Source of the DNA: Parelaphostrongylus tenuis
Taxonomy: Eukaryota > Nematoda > Chromadorea > Rhabditida > Metastrongylidae
DNA length: 64,000 bases
Assembly (NCBI GenBank): GCA_019055375.1
Contig: JAHQIW010000381.1
Location: 310,001 to 374,000, forward strand
Reading direction: 5' to 3'
Program-made: the position numbers and the translations under genes
Shown here: one piece after another, positions 10,064-24,600 of the stretch
Layout: the number at the start of each line of letters is the position of its first letter
Numbering within the stretch: position 1 is the first letter of the stretch
Notes under the pieces: generated by a model
Told to the model about the DNA's origin: nothing
Database searches by the model: none
The model's input: the letters and a program-made list of their open reading frames with translations, nothing else

Positions 10064-13000
10064 TCAAAACGTTTCAAATTTGTGCATGAGGGATGGCGCG
10101 TTTCGAGCTCGATTTGCACGAGAACAAGCTGAACTGATCTGGTCGTTCAAATTGGAAGGACCGCAGCTGAATACGCCGATGTCGGAGATCTGAAGGTACA
10201 AATATCCTTTATACATTTAGTTTTTAGATGACACTACTGGCTACAAAAGACGCCTGAATGTTTTTGGAAACGATCATTTAAAAAACATAGCATTATGTAA
10301 ATGGGATATTAAATTATGTAGAGTAGCAGTACGAAACGAGAGATTCTGATACATTCTGAGCAGCGTCCTAGAATGGGAAATACTCTATAACACATTGTGC
10401 TAATCTCAGTACGTTTTTGTTTGCTCCGTGGTCTCCATTCGTCACCCACAAAGTTCTCAAACTTTTGCCCGTCAATACAGATGCTGCTCAAGGATCCTTC
10501 CTCAGGAATGTTATCAAATCTATTAGATTCTATCCGGAATTCTGATATAGTACTCTTAGAAGTTCCCAGATCTTCATCACAGATCAAAACCATAATTAAT
10601 CGAAAGCAGTTTCTCCCAGAAAAAAATGGCAATAGATCGGTAATATAGGAGCCCTAGTTGAACCGAAATACGGCCAAACCGGTTCTCTTGCGCTTGTTAT
10701 TGAAAGTTAAAATGCATGATAATTTTCAGTCCTATGGAAACAACGCGTTTTTTCCTTTTCTAGAATCTTGGTGATCAATCGATAGCTTGATTTCGACAAT
10801 TCTAATTTTGTACTCAATTTCTGATATGACTTCTTCACTGAGCAAACTAAACTTCACTAACAATAAAAATGAGGAAATTAATTTCCACCTTCAAGGCGTT
10901 TCGATTTTCGCTGGATAGAGCTTTTCTTTCAGACGTTTGGTTTCATTAGAAAGCAAATAGTTTGACAATCTTACAACTGTACCTTGTAATTGAATAGGCT
11001 CTGTTGATGCGCTGTAGCAGTGAAAAGAAGATTATATTTCACCTTCTCTGCGCATTATTGCGCGTCTCTCCAGTCACTACGCGTAACGATCTCAAAGTCG
11101 CTGTGAAAGGGGCGATTTTTACTTGTTATAAAATCTACTCTCCATTTTGCGAAAAATTTTAACTTTTCAGATTGAAATTTTAGAAGAGACTATGTTTAAT
11201 CATTCTATGACTATGAGCTTTCCATTTTCATTTTATATTGCCAGATAAACCCACAGCTAAACTTAAGCGTGAAGCAGCCATCCCTAGCGGAGAGAAACGT
11301 AATCTTCTTTCCACTCTTTCAGCGTACTATAAAGGCCTTTTCAAAAACATACTTAACTCCAAAATCAATCGAGTCTGTGCTATCAAACTAAAAGTCTGGA
11401 AGTGAAAGGCAATTAATATACGCTTGTTGCAAAATCCCATCCACACAGCCGTTCACACACACTAGTCCAGCGAAGAATGCGCCGAGTGTAAAACTTTATT
11501 TTACATACGTTACTATTGCGCAATAAAAAGACCTTTTTAAGGAGAAATGCGTTATCAAAATTGTTGAGATTGAGCTTTGAATAGTAGTAAAAGCATGGAG
11601 AAAAAGCTCCGTACAGAGAAAAACGCGTCGAGTGTGAGATTTAATTTAATATTCGCTACATCAGCGCACTACAAAGGCTGTTTCAGAGATCAAACACAGC
11701 ATTGAAATTGCGGAAATGTGAGCTACGGAATGACTGCTAAGATTGTAAAAAAAGCAGAAAATACGTTGTTCTCGAAAGATTGTAAATGATTGCAGATAAC
11801 GGAAATGTACCTTCATCTACAAACACTCCTCCTCCTAAAACCCTCACCCTTTTGACTTTATGAGGATAATCTGATTTTGAGCCTTTCATGCTATGGCACT
11901 CATAAACCATATCAGTAGCACGCTGCCTTTTCGTTCAATAACTTCCTCGGGGATATATCCTATATAAAGAAATTGACGACGAAACTTTTTACACTCGATA
12001 TCACCATGGCGTTCTTGCAGAGTGACTGATTGTCGATTACCTGGCTTACGGCTGTTACAGAGCATATGTAACAATACCATTCAATCGATTATTTTGAGAC
12101 CTCGCTCGAAAAGCAGCTTAAGCTGGTGACATATTTCAGCATTTTATGAAACACAAGTCTATCAGTTCATCATAACTGTCATAACAGACCTCATAAAAAG
12201 CTCTAAATATGCCATCTAATTGTATTGTTCTTTGAGCGAGGTCTCAAAATAGTCGATGAAAGGTATGATTACGATAAGTCACTCTTAGAATGTAGGAGCT
12301 AATAAGGTGGTCTAGCATCTAGGTTCATCGGTTTCAAGAAAAGTGGTCGTGATGATACTGCGAAATGATGATTGTAATCATGCTGTTGTGCAAGAGAACA
12401 GTGTGGTGAGGGGGGTTTTGGGCAGTACTGCAGGACAGGTTCAGACAGATTAAAATGCAGTATTACAAAAAGTTGAGACCTCGTTGTGAACATTTTGAAT
12501 GTACGAGAAGAAGGCGTCGAAATTCGGACGACCGAAATGATTGTGCGCTCGCAATCCGGTGAACATCGACTTTCCTTGATGATCACCACGGAAGTGCTTC
12601 TCACAAATGTACTGAAATAATCTTATTTCATAGCTGAACGATTGCTAGGAAAAATTGGGAAATTTTGGAAAATTCGAAAAAATTGGGAAGATGAGGAAGA
12701 GGAGTCCATGGCCATCATTAATTTCATCTTCTACTCCAAAAAATTTAACCTTTCATTTGAACTTTAATTTCAATGTTACGGCATGATTTTTGATTTTTTC
12801 TGAAATAACTTACAAAAATAATTATTTTCTAGCACTTCGTATTACTATTACTTAAGAAAAGAATGCCAATCTTTTTTCTCTCATGTGACCGCCCTCGAAA
12901 TCATTCACGGAACATTCATAGAAGAACGATTCCTTTTCTAAATCCCTCGAATATTCGGCTGAAGGTTTGACCTCAACTTCCGCAATTTTTAAAAGACCGA

Positions 13001-16000
13001 ATAAAAAAGATCCTAGGAGTAGTACTGAAATGCAGAATTTTGAATTCCTTTTTCTAACATTCGAATCCATTTTCATCCAGAAATATCGCAGGGTAGCAAT
13101 TTCTGGTCCAACTGATTGAAAGCTCATTATTTATCACTTTGATGACCACTCCTCTACATGAATTTGTTGATCCGAGAGTTTGGCACCGCCATTCTGGACA
13201 ACTGAGGGGCAAGGAGAGAAGGTGGGAATGAATTATAGATGAACATGACGACTGGAACTCATTGAGAGAGTTACTATAACACGTCCTAAACCCAGTTTCA
13301 ATGTAAATACTCAAAAAAAACAAACTGTTCAGCTATAATTCTACTTACCAACAATGTAGTTCGTAAATCAAATTTGTGAAAGAACTGTGTGACGAAGATG
13401 TGACCCTCTATGAGTCGATTCTGATCCAAATCTTCAACGTCTTTTAGCACATCGACGAACCATTCATAGTTTTTGTGTGACGGACAAATCCACAAGAAGT
13501 AAACCTGAAATGAAATTACCATCATTTCCATGATATTCAAGAATTTATGGCAGCGATAAACATAAGATAAGGCACACATACACAATATGCTTTACCCATT
13601 CTAAACGTTCATGAGTTTTTCCTCCTAGAAATAAAAATGGTGCATCATTTTGTTTTAGACAGATTCAATATGAAATCGTTAGCAAAATAGTTTCAACAAT
13701 TAGAGTATTTTACGTTCAAAAAGTGAATTTTGATACGTAACCGGAGGAACATGGTCATGGTACTGGAGAACATCATCTTTTCTTAAATAAGTTACTGACG
13801 ACGGAAAGGGCTTCCATAAGGTTCAAAAAGATTAGAGTAATCTTAGCCGACGAAGAAAATTGAGAAAGAAACTAAGTAGATATGAAACATATGCCTTTCT
13901 GCATTTGATATTGTGATGCCGTCCGGAAGTTGTTTCCAACACGAGATCGGTTAAGGTTGATGCGTAAGGTGTGACACCAATTCCTCCGCCAATAAGAACG
14001 GCCACTTCGTAATTGGTCCATTCCTAGAATAAAGTGTATTTCACGTGAATTGATTGATCTTTGTGCATCACACTTGAACGAAGAGAGTAAACTTTTGGGA
14101 GAACTCCAAAAATTCCAAAAGTCAACAAACGAGACAGAGTTCGTCTGCTGAAAGCCTTTCGACGTTTGACATGGTCAAAACATTATTCGACCTTCATCCA
14201 GTTCACGAGCGCTTGTAAAATAAAATGCCAGTAGTTTGAAATGCAGCAATAACCTTTTTTACTTGGTTTTCTATTTTTCATATTGAACAGCTAGCTGATA
14301 TTGTCGTGTTCCCTGGGTTGCTGAACAGCAACTCTTTAAGCTTTCGTTATGACTCCATTATGATGCTGGATCACTTATACGCACCTACTTTTGTGAATAC
14401 CAAATTTCTAATTGAAAAAACATCTGGTCGTTGTAAAAGCGACCGATATGCTTTCTATTTCTTTTTTAGTGACATATCTTTGTTTAGAAAGTACGGGAAG
14501 AGAAAATATTGTCGATAGGATATAGAAAAACGATTATTTAAGCGTTAATTAGAGAGAAATCCAGATTTGCGAGTGTAAAAGGAAGTATTTGACAAAAAAT
14601 CAAAAATATCGCACCATATTTACAAGTTCGTCTAGCCGAATTTCTAATCAACACGTTTTTGAACAACGACCATGTACTACTGAAGTCGGCAGGCGAAGTG
14701 CAGTAATCATCGATTAAAAGAGAATACTACTAAAGGGTTAAAAGAAGGTGTTGAAGTATCTAATATCTTTTGTTTCTATTTTAGTTTCAACAGAGTCATA
14801 CATTAATGTGCTCCTTATGAAGTTGACTGATTACTACAACTAAACGCTCTGTCAGGCAGCTGTGTTCATCCACCGCATTATCAAAGAATGAGAGGAGAAC
14901 TGTCTTGAAGATAGCAGAATCTAAAACGAGTTTTGATTTCGAATCCCTCAGAAAGACGAGAAGCTTAGCGTAAAAGAATTTTTAGAGCTCGTAAAAGTTG
15001 AGAACCACATGTTGCGAGCCCGACGTCGTAGTACTCTCACAGATGTAACAATATTCTCTAGCTAGTTTTTCACAGTGCGTCAATGTCACATGTGGTCGAA
15101 TGATGTTGCGAGTATATTATGGTGAAAATAAATTCAATAGGTTTACGAAGTTATCAAATTTGGTTTTTGATGTTCATAACTTTAGTGATAGAAACAAAAG
15201 TCGATATCGTCCTTCGAGAAGCTGCTAAATATTGTGAGCAACTACTTGATATTTTTAACAGATTATATACGCAAAAAATTGGGCAGACGAACTCTCACAT
15301 GATAAATACGAGTGGCTTTCGCTACTTAGTCACGGTAAAACGGTGGAACATTGTGCAGGCTATCTTCATTACCACTATTACTTAACTGAACGCTTACTGC
15401 TCAAGGTTTCCTCTAAATTACAACATACAAGCAGTATGATCAAATAAAAAATGGTTCATTTTTATTATTCGGGAACAAATGAAGAAACGATTCCTTTCGC
15501 TGGACAAGACTTTTCATCAGAGTCTTAGTAACCATTTGAAAGCTTAAATCTCTGGTTACTGCGCTTCTTTCTTATCCTTCTAAAAGACTCCTTTAGAACG
15601 CTGTAGAATTCAAATTTCACAGCAGCTGCTCAAATTCACTATCACTTCGTTCGAAGCACGAAAAACATTAACGCGTAGGGGAAATCTCGCAATGTCAGAG
15701 TCATATGTTTGGTCAAGAATTTTTTCAAAGTGGAAAAAAATCCCAAATTAAATTACAAAAAATGTACTCTATATGAGCAACGCGTTGGCGAAAGCGATCG
15801 ATCGCGGTATTGGAACCACGGCCATTCCCTCTCTCTGCCTCTGCTCCTCAGCTCACACAGCCGAAAAACAAATGCCCGCATACGTGAAACTCTATTTTAT
15901 TTTCTCTGCTATATTGCAATGAAACGGATTCGAGAAAATAAGCACATCCTTGGAATCGTGAAAATTTGCGCTATCGAGTGGTTCATTATAGAAACTGTTC

Positions 16001-19000
16001 TGTCTTGTGAAAATTAAGTGTGTGTGAAACACAAATGCTTTTCTGTTACAGCCTCATACAAAGGGCTTTCTCAAAAATAGCTATGTAGCGCACTAGTCAG
16101 AGATTCAAACATTTTAATGATTGCTAACACTTCTATGAAAAGCTCTTGTCCAGCAAAAAGAGTCGTTTCTTCGTTTGCCCTCGGATAACATAAAAGACCT
16201 CAATATCATTTGTTTGAGTCTGTTAAACACAATGAGAATTTTGAAGAAAATAGACCGCTCAGGGTCCGGACTGATTCCGTGGAATCTTCGTCGTGGAGTA
16301 AAATGATTTGATCAAATGATATTGGTATTTTGAAAAAAAGCATTATTCGAAAATCTCCAATTTAAAGTTACTTAATGGCATTACCTGATTTCCATCTCCG
16401 TATGGACCGTTCATATGGACGAGTGGATATGGGGAACAATTTGCTTGAGCACGAATGATTTCTGATCTCAGTTTCCACGTCCACGGACCGACAACCTGTG
16501 TGAGATAGAATATATACCACTACCTGTACACTAACTTTTTTTGGTTGGCATATAGCTTTCGGAAAACTATTAATTTTATACAAGATACATTCTGAGACTT
16601 ACTTTACATAAGACATGTATTCTCTTCGTTAACAGAAGCAATAATGCCTGATTAACATTTTTTGAGCCACGCATGCCAGTGGTCTTTCGGAGAGGGCTGA
16701 CTTATTGAGCCCGATACACGCGTTTCGATCTTGCGATCTCGTCAGTCGGGCAGTTAACCTTTCTCGTTTTTCGACAATCCTGTCAAAAAAATGATTATCA
16801 AGCATATTGAAATTTGAGCTCTGGTTCTGAGAAAACACTCGAAACGAAAAATATGATATATCAAATATACTAGCCAAGAGCAATCGAGTGTACAACGCTC
16901 TATGTTCGGTGAGATTTTCACTGGACATAGAGCGTAAACGTTCGTCGTCGCTAACTCTTAGTGTGGGGACTGGAGCACCCACACAGGATTGGCAAAAGAC
17001 GAGAAAGGGTAACTGCCCGACTGACGAGATCGTAAGATCGAAACATGTGTATAGGGGTCCATAAGTCAGCCATCTTTGATAGACCACTGACATGCGTGGC
17101 TCAAAAAATGATTATCAGGCATATTGAAATTTGAGCTGCGGTCTTCAGAAAACACTCGAAACGAAAGAAGGAATAATATCAGTTTTTTAAATAAAACCCA
17201 TACAATTTCCGTCTTAGTGAATCCCACTGTAGCTCTTATTTTAGCATTGACTATGATAGGAATGCTATCTATATCGTGGATGATTGAGAGCATCAGGAAA
17301 AGGAAGAATCCATTCTAGAGGGCTTCCTACGCTCCATGGCATAATTTTTAGTCATTATCTGCTCAGATGTGAAACACGATAAGATTTTTGTTCAATGCCC
17401 CGCAGTAAACTACAGCAAAGCCACAGCGTTTGGCGCGATAATACTGTTGATGTCAGTATTGGCATTCCTCCTAGTTACGGTAGTGGAGAACGTGAAGACA
17501 AAATTTTATTAACGAAATCTAATTCACTTACTTTTATATACAGCTCGAGCGTCGGTGACTGCGGAGCTGAGGCAAGTGAAAAAGCATGACACTCGTTAAA
17601 GGCGCATGAGAACGCCGGCGATGAAATACGGACCCATTGACCGGAACGGAAAGAAAACGACAATGGTCGCTTAAACTGCAGGTAGATGATGTCTGAATCA
17701 CTGTTATTACTATATATCAACGAGTGGTAGTGTCAGTAATACCAAAAATCAATAATAGTTCTTCAAAAAAGCCAGGACCCCAGCCGGAACTGTGATCCAT
17801 CGTTGGCAGCCGGTTGATCGATAAGAAGAATTCTCAAATCATACTACATTTGCGTTTCATGACTGATAAACCTTCACCTAATCATCGCTGCTCCCACTAA
17901 CACGGTCGCGAGATAAGTATGCATGCGCACCAGTTCGTTTGCGACGATCTGCATGCTGTTCTTTTCCATTATTCGTGAACATTTAAGAGGGTACCCCTCC
18001 GCTGGGCAAGAGGTTTTCAAAAGAGTGTTAGTAATCACTTGAAAGCTCAGATCTCTAGCTACTGTGCTACATGCTTTTTTTAAAAAAACCCTTTTATAAC
18101 GCTGTAACATTCAAAATTGAATCGTATTTTACACTCGCCGCTTGATTTTACTATTACCTCGCTGGAAGCACTAAAAGCATACGAACGTGTGGAAGAAATC
18201 TTGTGTTATCAGAGTCTTACGTTTTACGTAGAGTTTCTCTCGAAGTGGAGGAAAAGTTCCTAATCAAATGACAGTATGCACGCCACAAGTACAACGCGTC
18301 AGTGGAATCGATCGTTCACCATAAAAAAGCCGCGGGCTGCTCCTCTTGTCTCCCTCCCCCAGCCGAAAGACAAATGCCCGCGCATGTGAAATTAATTTTA
18401 TTTTCCCTGTTACACTGCATTGAAACTGTTTTTTCCAGAAAATGGGCAAAGGGTTGGAATCGCTCAAACTTACGCTATCGTATGGTTACTCATAATCCCA
18501 AAAACGCTTCTGTCCCGTGAGAAATATGAGCGTGTAAAACGCCAATGTTTTATTCTTGTTACAACGTTAAAAGGCTTTTTTATGAATGTTCACGGTGCGC
18601 AGTAGCAGGAGAGTTAGGCTTCCGTATAATTAACAAAAGTGCAATGAAAAGTCTTCGTTCAGTGAAGCGGATCGCTGTTTCATTTGTTCCTGGAAACGGG
18701 AAAGAATCGTGCATCCTTTGTATGCATACGGATTTCAGTGGCATTTTTTAGCGGATACAGCTTTTTCAATGGTTTTTTTGTAGCCATACCATAGTTCGTA
18801 CAACACAGTCCTCATATTACGTCTCGCCCATGGAAAGGGCTTATTAATACCCTCGCTGTACTACTGGAAGTAAATTTTCGGAAAGAAGGTACTGCTTCTG
18901 AAGAGACTTTAGCCAGCGAAGAGGCCAAAAATGCTTTTGTGTCAATGGCATAAGTTCGGAGTTATTTTTGACGAGATGTTTGCTGAGTTACAATTTTAAA

Positions 19001-21600
19001 TTGATATAAGTTCCTTGTCTTCTTCTTCTCCTTGTTGGTTTGTGCCTATAGCCAATCACGCACTTTGGCTCATATGCGTAGGAGTTCGTGTCGCGCAGTG
19101 GTTCAAGATGTTCGGAGACATGCATATGATCAATGGTTCAAGCCCGCGCTCATGGCCCACCAAGCCTTCCATTTCTAGTCACTGAAATGAAACCGGACTT
19201 ATTCGGCAGGTGAATTAGTATCAAACTTGTCTGGGAGAATAGCAACACTGACTTTATACATCGGTTGGCCACCGCAGATGACTCTGAAGACCAGATACGT
19301 TACCTCAAAAGATGCTAATAAAGACGGATGCATGGCGCATCCCTCAGAGAGATTGGTCAACGCCGAGAGCTTTATGCTTTATCCATTTGGAGTTGCTCTT
19401 AGGCACTGCGTAGAATTAAAGGACATCAGAAGGGATAGGAAGACAATGCAATTTTACTCTTCCAAAATAGGCAATCTGATTGATACATTCCGCACAGCAC
19501 AATTTTGTGCTTGATTGGAGTGTGTAATAACTATATGCACCCTTTGTAAGCTTCCCTTGGATTTCGGGAAAAGACATGGTGAATTGCTTGAGATATTCGC
19601 TCTGCTGCACGGCTCCCAAAAACAATTGCGCATGGAGTTTGTAGCATTCATGCTAATTTGTCCGAAACGCATTAGATACTCACACTAATGTGATTGCATA
19701 ATTGACGAGGGCAATCTCTCCATATCAAAGAATTGATAAGGTTTGAGAGCATGAAGTCATGAGCAGCAAATCACTCAGACTTAGTTGAAGCTAAAGGCAC
19801 GGAAAGTGCCCCAAATACTAGAACGACGTTCATGGGAAGCTGTTACGCCGCGCCTTTTTTCAGGGCTTTACCAACGGTGCGCAAACTCTCAAATGTACAT
19901 TGCTAATGCGCTATAAGGACACGATGTCAGGGCGGAAGTCTAGCAAATAATGGGCTTATCATAACCCGAAAAGTGGAAACCACTAATGTCTTTATTGGTC
20001 CGTCGAACGCCAGAGCAGCTCAATGAGATTTTGATGGCACTTCTCGTATGACGAATATCAATTTGATTGATGATATCAGCGGCATTTCTCATTACTTCCG
20101 TGGAAAGAGGTATGAGTTTGCCTCTTCAATTCAGTTGCGCCTTGAGATATACACAGTGTCACTTCTGATCTGTGCACGCCTTCGGCAACTCATTTTACTT
20201 GACCGAGGTAGGCGTTGTATAGTCAGTCAACGGATAGCTCGAGATCTTCAATCCATTTTGGTGTTTTATTGAGCTATTCGCTTCTGTCTTCCATGTTATG
20301 GTGGAACACCTTTTCCCTCGTGTAATACCCAAAGTAATGTTTATCGTTTCTGTTGAACACTTCATTTTATGTAACTACCTCAACGTTCATTCCTCTGTAG
20401 TTCAATTAGTAAACGTGACTGTGAAGTGTTCTCTGGTGCTGAATTGTGTTACAAAGTGGGAACAATTCCCACAGCGGCGTTATGGCGAAAGTTACAAGCG
20501 CGTTTGGCACAACCATCTCGAACCCTAGGTATTAGTAACGTAATAAAACGCAGAGTTTAGCGGGCTTCTCGTCACTGCTTTTGTCAAGAAATCATTGAAA
20601 TATACACTTTACACAACCCGTCATCACACACAATGTGCAGATCACGCTCCTTGAATCCGATTCGTCTTCCATCCTCCACTGAGGTCTTCAAATAGTTTGC
20701 GTGTTGCTTAGGCTGCTTCTCGAAAATTCCGTCTTATCTGTGGATACCGCGGAGTGCTGCTCGAGAACGTTTACCTTGTAGTCTTGAAGATAGCCGAGTG
20801 AAGACGTTTTTGAGCGTAAAAAAGGGTTTGCAGAGAAGTGAGATGCTTATTGTATTTGCTCCATGACTCTGATTCAATACGGAGACAGATGGAGCCTACA
20901 GGAGCTCATTTGGGTTACTAGATACAAAAATGGATTCAAAGGCGATATAGGTAATAGAAACTCTGACTGTATGAACTCATTTTTACGAACCTTTTCGTTC
21001 TAATGATGTTCTGGTCACAAAAACTTACAATTAGACAAGTTTCACCTACGATCAATCTATACCATTGTAGTTACCTGAAGGTAGTAGCTCAGCGTTGAGA
21101 ATTCTGAGTTTCTTGTATTCCTGACGCATTCCCATGATACGATCAATGACGAAAATTATGACAGGGCCAGCCACATAGTACCCGAATTTCGGCGACTGAA
21201 AGGAAGAAATTCAAGAACAAATATACACCGATAAATAAAGATAAGGGATAAAGAGGATCAAGCTCTCGGCGTTGTTCAATCTTTGAGGAATGCGTCATGC
21301 ATTCTTGTTCAATTTCTGACCTCGTTTTGAGGTGATATAATGCATGTCTGGCCTTTACAATGACTCGCGGTGGCCTCCCGCTGATCGAGCAGTGCTGCTC
21401 ATCCTCCCAGACAAGTCTGAGACCAGTCTGGTACCAATCTACCGAGCCCGGAGGGATGGATGGCTTGGCGAGCCATGAGCGCGAGATTGAACCACTGATC
21501 TCATGCGCGACGCAGAACACCTCTAACCACTGCGCCACATGCCCTGTCATGCACCGATAAGCACTGCAAAAACTGCAAAAACATAGGAGTTGACCAAATG

Positions 21601-21640
<40 letters not shown>

Positions 21641-24600
21641 AGAACTCTCAAATTGTCGCTTGATTACGAAAACCTTGTCAGCCCTCATCAGGTTCCGAGT
21701 TTTGCGCGTATCTCAGCACTCTTGTTATAGAAAATTTATCCGTGATTCTCAATAATTGTTGTAATTTTCGATGAAAATGATTACACATGTTTTACACGTT
21801 CCGGACGGCATGGATGCCATGGTGTTCAAGCATAAATGAACAGCTCACTAAATTTTTTCTTCGAAAGCTGCTCTCTTCGGGGTTGTAAATCATTTCTTCT
21901 TTTACCTTCTCTTCTGGGAATTCAACAGTGGACCGATGGCCCCAAAAAACAGTTGACTTCGCCCTAATTCCACGGAAAATATGCGTTGAAACAGGTGTAC
22001 ACAAGTAGCGTGCTCTGTTCGGGCGAAAAAGCGTCCGTCCGGAATGTGTTAATTTGTAATAAGTCTTCGAAAATCCGTTTAAACGATTATGTCAGTGCTG
22101 AGTTTTGGACTGGAATGTAAGTCTATAGAAATCAAGTGCTTTTTTGCCTGAACATTTCGGAAACCAAACAAATTTACTCACATCGAGTAATTTTGGCAAT
22201 CCATGTAAGACAGTAAGCGCATAGAAGGCGACGTTCAGTAAGTGAGTGAGTCTGCAATCACATTAAACCTGTTTTTCGCTAATAAATATTTGTCAGTACC
22301 TCACCTAAATGCATGATATGCTCTCTTCATGAAACACGGCAACGCAAACACGTAGATGATAGACATCACCGCCACTAGTAGAATGCCGGTCAGACCGGTG
22401 ATCGTACCGTAGAACCAGTAGCATATTGACGGCAGGAAATTCGATCTACAAGTAAAAACCGCTGGCTTTATGATATTTCGAGAAGTAATTGCTCACAAGC
22501 CCGACGTGGTGCATTAATGGACTAGGCAAACACTATCGAGATTCCTCAGACTATCTACAACATACAGTTTCTGTTTGCAAAGATGAGAGGACAAAGACTT
22601 TTAGCTTTTATCAATCTTTGAAAGATGTGCCACGTATTCAAATTCGCTAAGAAGTGCTCAGGGTACTGTATGCTTATTTTGCCTCCACAAAGGCTCATAG
22701 GTATATGAAGATGTATCATCTCAGGTAACCTGTCATTCAAAATGAACCTGATATCAGTTTGTGGGTTGCGTATAAACCTATTGGTGACTTATTTATCAGA
22801 TCTAAATGGGCTCTAATCTTGGCCTGTTTTACAGCACACTTGCGCCTTCAATGCCTTCTCCGTTTCAAATTATTTTGAGAGTAGCAAACGATATTTACTG
22901 GAGAATCCTTTCAATCGACTGTTTTTCAAAACCTCGCTTATGAATTCAGTAAAGTCTCAGAGAGTTTTAAGCCCTTCACAGGTTGGTACGCCAGCGGCCC
23001 ACGTACATTTCGGCGGTCTCACTCGTCTCCTCAGAGCTGCATGCCTTACAATTACCCTACTAGTAGCAACAGCGATCGCAGTTGTTTAAGTCCAGACAAA
23101 GTGAATTATCACTTAATGTTGTAGTTTAGAGTGAATCACAGTCGATGGCTTAAGCGGCTGTTACGAGGCATGCAACATTACCTTTAAATCGATGGTTCTC
23201 ACTTCCTCTAAAGTGATACATCTGCAACCATCGCTGAAGTAAGCCATTGGTGTACCACCCTCGGTAAAGATCAGAATTCTCTCACATTAGATTTACTTAT
23301 TAGTTGAGAATCGATGTTTTTCGGTTATAAGGGTACAAATGAATATTGTACCTCATTCGCTGTACAAGAATAGCAGTGTTAGTAATCATTCGAAGGCTTG
23401 AATCTCTGGCTAAAGCCCTATGTGGCCAGTTTTTCAAAATGCTCCTTTATAACGGTGTAAAATCTAAAATCAAAAATCAAACTATGTTCTACATCGCCTG
23501 CGCACCTTCATTTTTATCATGCGCATAATTTGCTGGAAACACGAAGAGCATATGAACGTGCAGAAAAGATCTCGCAGCATCTAAGACATCCGATTATACG
23601 AAGTTTTTTTTGGAGTTGAGAAAAAATTCCCAATTGAATAGCAAGTTACATCCCACATGTCTAACCCGTCAGATCATCTCAGCTTTAAAAAAACTTTATA
23701 TAAAACGATTGTCTCATTTATTGCGAGGTTTCCTATACACGTTCACATGCTCTTCGTATGATCGATTGCCCCCCCCCCCCCCCACACGTAGGTTAGCCGA
23801 TAGACAAGCCGGTGAATATGTGAAACTCGTTCTTATTTTTCTTGCTACATTACAATGAAACATTCTTTGTAGAAAATTAGAACACCGTTAGAAATAGTTG
23901 AAGCCTACGCCATCAAATGATTACAAATAGTCTAAAGAAAGAGCTCTGTTGGGCAAAGTGTAAAACTCAAATGTTTACCTCATTTTACAACGCTATCAAA
24001 AGAGCTTTTTTAAAAAGCAAACATCTTTTTGACTTCGTCGGTACTTGTGCTACCAAAAATGTGTTAGCGTTCTCAGGAACGAGTTTTCTCCAGCGAATTA
24101 TAAGCGAGATAAGAGAAAAAAACGCGTGGTCATATGAAACATAGTTTTATTTTGGATTTTACAGCGTTATAAAAAGGTGTCATAAAAAAGGGGCACGTAT
24201 AGCTCTAACCAGAGATTCAAGCTTTCAAATGATCACTAACACTCGCATGAAAGATTCCTGCACAACGAATGAGGTCAAATATTTTTTTTGTCTTATAACC
24301 GAAAAGCACCCAAGAATGCTTTCAGAACTTTGATTGAAATAGATAGAATTCACAGAAATGATTAAAGACATGGAGATACGCCATCACGTTCCTATCTCAC
24401 TTTTGGGTTCGCCTGCTGATATTACTACGCTGCGTGGGTGGGACTGATTTAGGCGTTAGTGAAAACTAGTATGTTTCCCTTCGTAGTGTATCACTAATCA
24501 TTCTATGCCGATTGCTTAGAAAGATCAATTAGCCAGATCGTAAGTGAGCAAAATACAACTGGGCGCATGGAAGTAGTTACTCAAGCAAATTCTTTGCTCG

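Larger units (their letters stand above)
10064..17692 (-). other. bli-3: Duox exons: FAD- and NADPH-binding reductase and C terminus
   Basis: The exons are 17532..17692, 16385..16495, 13895..14023, 13349..13504, 12480..12611 and 10064..10189. Landmarks are SGQWVRISSPAFSC and HAFSLASAP (FAD site), VVGPWTWKLRSEI, HMNGPYGDGNQ, the nucleotide loop VLIGGGIGVTPYAS, VYFLWICPSHKNYEWFVD, HIFVTQFFHKFDLRTTLL, YICEKHFRGDHQGKSMFTGL and HNHFGRPNF. The last exon contains IGVFSCGPSNLN and ends HKFETF-TGA. The C-terminal Phe is invariant in the NOX family. Exon 13895..14023 ends AAAG followed by GCATATG, a GC donor. A 2.3-kb intron separates the last exon from the one before it. Confidence 0.93.
17693..21074 (-). 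other. Large Duox intron (3.4 kb) carrying repeats
   Basis: It holds a long-inverted-repeat copy (17984-18700) and a SINE-like copy (19088-19390). The remainder (19391-21074) shows no recognisable gene or repeat. Confidence 0.7.

Noticed and set aside
21143..21688. 181-codon minus frame spanning a Duox exon, a SINE and a TA repeat
   Set aside because: The frame runs through unrelated elements and differs from the Duox reading frame over most of its length.
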